A stretch of 64,000 nucleotides of DNA from Mesoplasma tabanidae (GTDB lineage Bacteria > Bacillota_I > Bacilli_A > Mycoplasmatales > Mycoplasmataceae): positions 496,001 through 560,000 of the forward strand of contig NZ_CP024969.1 of the NCBI RefSeq assembly GCF_002804025.1, given 5' to 3'. Positions 57,422 to 64,000 of this stretch are shown piece by piece (the first letter of the stretch is position 1; each line of letters starts with the position of its first letter). A program made the translations under genes and the position numbers. Under the pieces are notes generated by a model. The model did no database searches. It was not told where the DNA came from and was given only the letters and a program-made list of their open reading frames with translations.

Positions 57422-60022
57422 TTATCTCTTTTCTTTTTTAATTTTTAAATTTAAAATATCAGTATTTAAATTAACCTCTTTATAAGAAATTAGAAGTGAA
57501 TTTAAATTATTTGAATAATTATTTGCTAATAAATTTAAGTTTATTTCATAACCTAAAGTTTCAATAATTTTTATTATTTGTTCTAACTTACTATCATGTA
57601 AAATTTTTAATTCTTCTAAATCAATTGTATTTCTTATTTCTATAATTGATTTTTCCAATTTGTTAATAAAGATATTTAATTCTTCTTTTAAAGCTATGAT
57701 TTGATCTCTGATTGCGTCTGCTTTTTCAATGTTGTTTTTATTTAAAGCTAATTGCCCTTTTTTAATTAAAGAATTAACTTTTTTGTCATTTTTACTTTTT
57801 ATTATTTCAATTTTTGCTTGTGCTTTTGAGATTTCAGAATATTTTTTTTCAATATCCTTAAATTGTCTTACATATTCATCTGTTATAACATTGTCAAGCA
57901 TGTTGATTTTTTCAACTAGTGCTTTTTTATCTGAATCATTTAAATTATATTTAGTAACTAAAAATTTATTTAACTTTTTGTTTGTTTGTATTATTAGTTT
58001 TTTTTCATCAGTTCTTCCTCTATAAATAAATAATCCTATTAAAATACCACTTCCTAATGCAATTAGACAACTTGTTATATAAAGTAAACCATTAGCTAAG
58101 TTAGAAAGTTCTCCTATCACTTCATTATTCGGATCATATATTGTTGATTGGAAATAACCAAAAATTTCAAATACACCTATTCCTGTTCCTATTCTTTGAG
58201 TAACACCCATAATTCCAGCAAAAGCACCTGCTATAAATGCTGCTATAAGCCCTGCTAAAAAAGGTTTTTTTTCAGGTAAATTAATACCATAAATTATAGG
58301 CTCAGTTATCCCTAAAACTCCAACTGGTATCATAGATATTGCAGCTTTTTTTAAATTATAATTTTTTGTTACTATAATTATACTGATTAATGCTCCTAGC
58401 TGTGCGTATACAGATATTGATCCCCCCAGACCAAATATTCCATATCCTCCATTTCCTAGTTGAATGCTAGTAAGTACTTGTACCATACCTACTATTCCTA
58501 AAACTAAGTGCAATCCTAATATAACAGCTAATTGTCATAGCATAGCATATAATCCAACACCAATTCCAAAAGGTATTTTTCCTGCATAATACATTAAAAC
58601 TGAAAGTATACTTTCAAAGAAATTTCATATAGGCATGCATATACAAAATGATAATAATATAGTTATTGAAAATACAAGAAAAGGTCTTACTGTTAATTCA
58701 AAAATTGGACTAACTCATGTGCCTATTCAGTCATCTAGTTTTTTAGCAATAAAGATTGCAAAAATAATAACAAATAATTTTATGTTTCCTGGAGTGATAA
58801 CTATACTTGTTAGTCTATCCAAAACCATTTGTAAACCTGGATCACTTACGTTTATTTTTCCTAAGTTAAATAACTCTCATTCTCCACCTATTCCTAATAA
58901 ACCTCCTGACAAAAATAAGATTGGAGAACATAAAGTAACACCAATGCCTATTCCTATCATCTTTCTAAGATTAAAATACTCAGAAGCTGCATATGCAACA
59001 AATATACCTATAAATAAATTTGATGATTTACCTGTTGCAAATAATATTAATCAAAATATGTCAAATCCTTTTACATTAACTAAATCTTTGATTGATTCTA
59101 TTGTAACAGAAAAGTTTGGCATTATTTTTGTTCATACAAGTATACCTATTATCGCTTGAATCATACCAAATCCAATAAACACTGGTATAAGTTTTGGTAA
59201 TATTGAACCAAACATTTGTAAAAATCTTTTAAAGTAAGAAGATTTTGTCTTTTCAGATTTACCTACACTTTCAGCAAACTCATTCATTTTCATAAATTCT
59301 TCTTTAAGTTTATATACATCTTGACCAATAACTACTTGCAATTCATTGCCGTTTCAAACAAGACCCTTTACTAATTCATTTGCTTTAATATTTTCTTCAT
59401 TAACCAAGTTTTTATCAATAATTTTAAATCTTAATCTAGTCATGCAATTATATACTTCTGAATAATTACTTTTCAAACCAACTGCTGTATTTATAATAGA
59501 ATATGCGTTTTGATATTTATTCTTGGTCACAAAAAAGTCTTTTGAGCTTTGAATCTTATTTGATATTTCAATTTCACATATTAAATCACCTTGTTTTGCT
59601 TTTCCTTCTTTTAAGTTAGTTAGTTTTATTGTTTTATCTGAGGCTGGTTCAAAAATAATTGGAGTTTCAGAACTAACATTTTGACTTTTTAAGTATTTTA
59701 AATCAACATCAAAAATTGGATCGCCTTTTTGCAAATATGTATTTTCTTTTATTTTAACATCAAAAGGTTTTCCTTCTAAGCTTACTGTTTCTAAGCCACA
59801 ATGAATTATTGAACTCAAATTTTCATTAATCTCGAAACCAAATGCATGCTTTGTATCAAAAATGACTGATACTAAGCCTTTGTCAAAAGGTAAAACAAAA
59901 TTGTTTTTTATAGGAACTATAACAATTCCCTCACCCATCATTTTTTGTGAAAAAGTTTTATCACTACATTTAGTAATTTCTTTTACTTCACAATCAACAG
60001 GTGCGTAAACTTTAATATTCAT
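57422..60022 (-). CDS. PTS beta-glucoside permease EIIABC with coiled-coil tail
   Basis: An 866-residue PTS transporter that imports and phosphorylates beta-glucosides. Domain order is unusual: EIIA first (phospho-His74 in SSIIHCGLETV, with His59 in TKHAFGFEI), then EIIB (phospho-Cys193 in VYNCMTRLRF), then EIIC (about 265-673, with GITEPIIYGINLP), then a ~190-residue cytoplasmic coiled coil rich in Lys/Glu/Ile/Leu that ordinary EIIBCA lacks. Read on the minus strand its upstream region holds an A16 (T16) tract next to a -35-like element. Starts at ATG 60022. Confidence 0.9.
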
Positions 60023-60046
60023 TTTTTTTATTTCCTTTCAATATTA

Positions 60047-60121
60047 ATTTTAAGCATCTTTGATGTGATAACAAAAAAAAAAAAAAAACAAGAAAACTAT
60101 TTTCAAAAAAGAAAATTGTTT
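60047..60121 (-). promoter_or_regulatory. PTS operon promoter with T16 tract and palindrome
   Basis: On the minus strand TTGTTA (60074-60069) and TAAAAT (60052-60047) are 16 bases apart. A run of 16 T (60088-60073) directly precedes and overlaps the -35. Beyond it is an imperfect inverted repeat AACAATTTTC...GAAAATAGTTTTC (60121-60092), which may be the rpiR terminator or an RpiR operator. Confidence 0.55.
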
Positions 60122-60130
60122 ACATTTGTT

Positions 60131-60877
60131 TTAAATATATTCTGATATTAGAGCAAAAAGATAATTAAAAGCGAACGTTCTCAAAATGAAACTTGAATTG
60201 TCTGATTCAAAATCAATTATCATAACATTTTTAAATTTTGTTGTAAGCTTTTTAAAATGATTTGGCGTTACAAAAATAAAAGTATTATTCATATTTCAAT
60301 TTTGCGAATTCAAATTTAAATAGCTAATCATTGTAAAAGTATCTCTACCAGAAAGAAGAACTAAATTGATATCTTCATTTTTTCTGTTAGTAGTATTTTT
60401 TAAAAGACTAAAGTTTTCAGTAATTAAAGAAACATTTTTATTTTTGATAGTTAATATGTCTTTTAAAAATAAACCAGAACTAGCTAATTGATATGATGTA
60501 TTAATTTTAAAAAATGAATTTCCTTTCAAAATGGAAATAAAATTTTCTACAAAAACTGTATTATTCTTTATTCATTCACGAATTTCTTTTTCAATATCTA
60601 ATTTCAAGAAACTAGAAGATGGTTTTGTTTTTTTAGCACTATACTTTTCCATTTCTAGTTTTAATAAAATACTTAATTCCAAATACCCGCTATAACCTAA
60701 AGATTTTGAAAATTTAGTTATAGTTGACAAAGATGAATAAGATTGTTCGGATAGATCCTTTTGACTTAATATTTTCTTATTAAATAAATTTGCCACAATA
60801 ACTTCAGCAATTTTATAATAAGTGCTTTCATCATTCATTCTTAATATATTTTCCAATTTTTCATAAATACTTAACAC
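60131..60877 (-). CDS. RpiR-family transcriptional regulator
   Basis: A 248-residue regulator. The RpiR HTH is near residues 20-75 (ESTYYKIAEVIVANLF...LSQKDLSEQSYSSLSTITKFSKSLGYSGYLEL). The C-terminal SIS domain is reduced (DINLVLLSGRDTFTMISYL), without clear sugar-phosphate binding loops. It precedes the beta-glucoside operon it probably controls. The start is GTG 60877 with GAGGT 7 bases upstream. Confidence 0.85.
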
Positions 60878-60922
60878 ATATATACCTCAAGGTTTCTTAT
60901 AAATATAATATATTAAAATAAC

Positions 60923-60934
60923 AAAACATGTTTT
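60923..60934. promoter_or_regulatory. AAAACATGTTTT palindrome upstream of rpiR
   Basis: A perfect 12-bp palindrome, overlapping a likely rpiR promoter (TTGTTA-N17-TATAAG on the minus strand). Candidate operator, possibly autoregulatory. Confidence 0.4.
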
Positions 60935-60985
60935 TATATGTTTTTAAAAAGCTAAAATCATAACTTAATAAATAATTTATAATGT

Positions 60986-61012
60986 AAAAAATGCTAGCTT
61001 GCGCTAACATTT
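60986..61012 (-). terminator. Terminator of the ABC transporter pair
   Basis: On the minus strand AATGTTAGC-GCAA-GCTAGCATT with T-run, 47 bases after the stop codon. Confidence 0.8.
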
Positions 61013-61058
61013 TTAAATAACAAAATAAAAACTATTTTTAATGCTTTAAAATTTTATT

Positions 61059-62891
61059 CTAATGTTCGATTTTTCCAGCTTCGTACAAGTTTTTAAAATG
61101 GCCTTCTTTTTTAGTTAATTCATTGAACGTACCTTCTTGTACTATTCCAGCACCATTAGCACCAAGCACAATAATGTGATCTACATTTTTAATAGTTGAA
61201 AGTTTATGAGCAATAGTAACACTTGTTCTACCTTTCATTAATTGATTCAATTTATTTTGAATTTCTTTTTCAACAATATTATCTAAAGCAGAAGTAGCTT
61301 CATCTAAAATTAATAACTCAGGATTTTTTAAAATCATTCTAGCAATCACTAATCTTTGCTTTTGCCCACCAGATAACATAAATCCACGTTCACCTAAAAC
61401 TGTTTGATAACCTTCAGGTCAACTCATTACTAATGCGTGTAATTCAGCTTTTTTACATGCTTCAATGGCATCATCATCAGTTGCATCAAATTTACCATAT
61501 TTAATGTTTTCTAAAACTGTTCCAAATAAAATTTGTGGTTCTTGTTCTACATAACCAACGTGACTTAAATAGTTTGATAAATTCAATTCCTTTAAATCCT
61601 CTTTTTGATTAATTAATACTTGTCCTTCAGTTGGATCATAAAATCTTAATAATAATTTAGCAATTGTTGATTTACCAGAACCAGTTTCACCAACAAATGC
61701 ATATGATTTACCATACTGTAAAGTAAAGTTAAAATTAGGTAAGATTAAGTTTTCTGGTTTTTCTGGGTATCTAAATTTAACATCTTTAAAAACAATATCA
61801 CCTTTTAAATCTTTAATTTCTTTGCCTTCATGATAATGGAAATCTAAAATTGATTCAGCATTTAATGTTTTCAAAATTCTTGAAGATGAAACCCCAGCCA
61901 TAGCAGCACCACCTGATATTACAAATAAAATAATAATTGGTCCAGTTAGCATCCCTTGTGCCATAACAAAAGCAGGAAAAATTTGAAAGAACGCTTGCAT
62001 TCTTGTTGTATCAGATCCTCCACCAAAAAACACAGCGGCAAATACAGGGGCAGTAAATAATAATAAGAAATCACCAGCAAAAACAATCACTGAAAATAAA
62101 CTTAGCCATTTTCCAATTGGTCTTCCTTGATCATAATAATCAACATGTTTATCTTTAAAATATTGTGTTTCATAATCTTCTGTTCCTGAAGATTTAATTA
62201 ATCTAATTGAAATAACACGATCAATTACATTACCATTAGTTTTTTCTAAAGTTAATCTAACTCTTTCTCATTTTTTAACTAATGCAATATAACAACCAAA
62301 AAATGCAATCAAAATAAGCATAAAAATTACAAATCCAACCAATGCAATTCTTCACTCAAGAATAAAAGTTAATGCTAACCCAATTACTGCCTGGAAAAAT
62401 GCACTAGCTACATTCATCGGAATATCAACAGCTTGATTTCCTACAACTTGAGCATCTGAAATAACATTAGTTAAAAGTTCTCCAATTTTTTTATCAGAAT
62501 AATATGAAATATCTTGTCTTATTAATTTTTCTAATACTTCATTTCTTAAATGAGTCTCAATTTGTTTTGCGAATGTATTTGATCATCAGTTAAATAAAAA
62601 TGAATTAAATAAGTTAAAAATTAATAAAGCTACAGAAATAATAATTAACTCAGTAGTTTCCAATCCTCAAAATCTAACCAATCAAAAGCCACTTGATGCG
62701 GCTTTTTGAGCATCAGTTAAACTTAAAGCTAAATTTATTTGATTTGTTAACAAAGGAGCTAAGAATAGCATAAATGCTCAAAATATAAAGTTAGGAATTA
62801 CTCATCAGTTCTTTTTAAAATCTTGCTTATAATATTTAAAAAATAAGTATATAAAAGCTCGACTGTTCGAAATTTCTTTTTTCTTTTTCAT
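61059..62891 (-). CDS. ABC half-transporter (MsbA/LmrA-like), second of a pair
   Basis: A 610-residue type IV (exporter) ABC protein: six-helix transmembrane domain (residues ~1-340), then an ATPase domain with Walker [11 protein letters not shown]-loop, LSGGQKQRL signature and Walker [13 protein letters not shown]. Its ATG lies 10 bases after the stop of a close paralogue at 62902, so the two probably form a heterodimer. Multidrug/lipid export is the common role of this class; the substrate is unknown. Confidence 0.93.
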
Positions 62892-62901
62892 AATTCCCTC
62901 C

Positions 62902-64000
62902 TTAATGATTTTGTTCTTCTAATAACCCTGCTTCGTATAAGTTTTTAAAATGGCCTTCCACTTTAACTAACTCTTTAAATGTTCCTTGTTGTACTATTCC
63001 TTTAGCATTTCCACCTAAAACAATAATATGATCAACGTTTTTAATTGTTGAAAGCCTATGAGCAATAGTAAAACTTGTTCTGCCTTTCATCAATTCATTT
63101 AGTTTTGCTTGAATTTCTTTTTCTACAATGTTATCTAAAGCAGAAGTAGCTTCATCTAAGATTAATATTTGTGGATTTTTTAAAATCATTCTAGCAATAA
63201 CTAATCTTTGTTTTTGTCCACCAGATAACATAAATCCTCTTTCTCCAAGAATTGTGTCATATCCTTCTGGTCATGAACTAATTAATTTATGTATTTCAGC
63301 TTTTTTACAAGCTTCAATAACTTCTTCATTAGTTGCATCAAATCTCCCATATTTAACGTTTTCATAAACATCACCAAATAAAATTTGTGGTTCTTGTTCT
63401 ACATAACCAATGTGTCTTAAATAACTTGATAAATTTAAGTCTTTTAAGTTTTGATCTTTATTAATAATAATTTCACCATTACTTGGATCATAGAATCTTA
63501 ATAACAAACGAGCGATGGTTGATTTACCAGAACCTGTTTCACCAACAAAGGCATATGATTTGCCTTCTTCAAATGTAAAGTTAAATTTAGGCAAAATTAA
63601 TTTTTCTGGTTTTTCTGGATATCTAAATTCAATATCTTTAAACACAATATTGCCTTTAATATCATTAACAATAATTCCATCAGTATAATGTGGATCTAGT
63701 CTTGATTCATCTTTTAACAAGTTTGATACCTTTACACTAGCAACTCCTGCTACTGCCAATGAGAATGTAATCCCCATTAAACTACTATATGTTGCAATCA
63801 AACTTGCTTGGTTAATCATATATGCTGGGAATGTGGTTGAGAAGAATGTCGATGATGCTTGTTGATCACCCATAATTGAGTAAATAATTCCTGCAATGAT
63901 TGGAATAGCAAATTGTAAAATCATTGAACCTGCATAAACTGTAGTCATTAAGAATGATAAATTTAAAATAGCTGGTTTATGCGCTTTATAATTAATTTCT
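62902..64000 (-). CDS. ABC half-transporter (MsbA/LmrA-like), N-terminus beyond window
   Basis: The C-terminal part of an ABC exporter: part of the transmembrane domain, then Walker [19 protein letters not shown], and [13 protein letters not shown]. It is closely similar to the adjacent 61059-62891 product, clearly a tandem duplicate. Ends LLEEQNH at TAA 62902. It continues past the right edge. Confidence 0.93.

Noticed and set aside
60073-60088. A16 as a sequencing artefact
   Set aside because: Cannot be decided from sequence; kept as a finding because of its place beside a promoter, with length verification proposed.

Overview
The window is a chromosomal segment of a wall-less bacterium of the Spiroplasma group of Mollicutes (Mesoplasma/Entomoplasma-like). 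It is very AT-rich. Nearly every long gene is interrupted by in-frame TGA that must be read as tryptophan: conserved proteins such as IleRS, FtsZ-cluster proteins, DnaK, ClpB, Lon, PheS and MnmA only become full length this way. TGG is used rarely. All coordinates below are therefore for genetic code 4. Apart from one lipoprotein gene (883-1935, + strand), every gene found lies on the minus strand, which fits a single replichore arm transcribed co-directionally.

Layout, left to right (transcription mostly runs right to left). 1-2440: end of a Xaa-Pro peptidase, rpmG, a lipoprotein and five tRNAs (Leu, Lys, Gln, Tyr, Thr). 2550-10960: plsC, folA, acpS, dCMP deaminase, a degenerate rhomboid, rluD, lspA and ileS, with an ileS T-box leader. 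10970-16360: an alpha/beta hydrolase, then the division cluster mraZ-rsmH-ftsA-like-ftsZ-sepF with MraZ operator repeats at its head. 16480-25515: rpmF, DUF177, pheT, pheS, an unknown gene and a 1415-residue FtsX-type permease. 25570-30580: a complete 16S-23S-5S rRNA operon with promoter and terminator. 30670-38830: a DJ-1-like protein, rarA, lon with a CIRCE element, tig, an Asp23-like protein, efp, an ECF-S-like protein and fmt. 38810-44700: a two-nuclease-domain DUF2779 protein, a membrane protein, mnmA and a purine permease behind an adenine-type purine riboswitch. 44700-51550: the heat-shock block clpB-hrcA-grpE-dnaK-dnaJ with two more CIRCE elements. 51570-54000: thyA, ruvB and ruvA. 54069-61000: a secreted protein, then a beta-glucoside locus (rpiR, PTS EIIABC, 6-phospho-beta-glucosidase, ROK kinase). 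61059-64000: two tandem MsbA/LmrA-like ABC half-transporters, the last cut by the window edge.

How the genes work together: the locus is mostly housekeeping (translation, folding, division, lipid and nucleotide metabolism) in tightly packed operons with 1-20 nt overlaps. Regulation is visible in the DNA: HrcA/CIRCE for chaperones and proteases, MraZ boxes for division, a T-box sensing isoleucine charging, a purine riboswitch for purine uptake, and a probable RpiR-controlled beta-glucoside operon.

No CRISPR array, insertion sequence, prophage or obviously novel multi-gene system was found. The least explained items are the DUF2779 double nuclease, the rhomboid-like protein missing its catalytic histidine, the giant FtsX protein, the coiled-coil tail on the PTS permease, the EF-P with an arginine tip, and the T16 tract abutting the PTS promoter.
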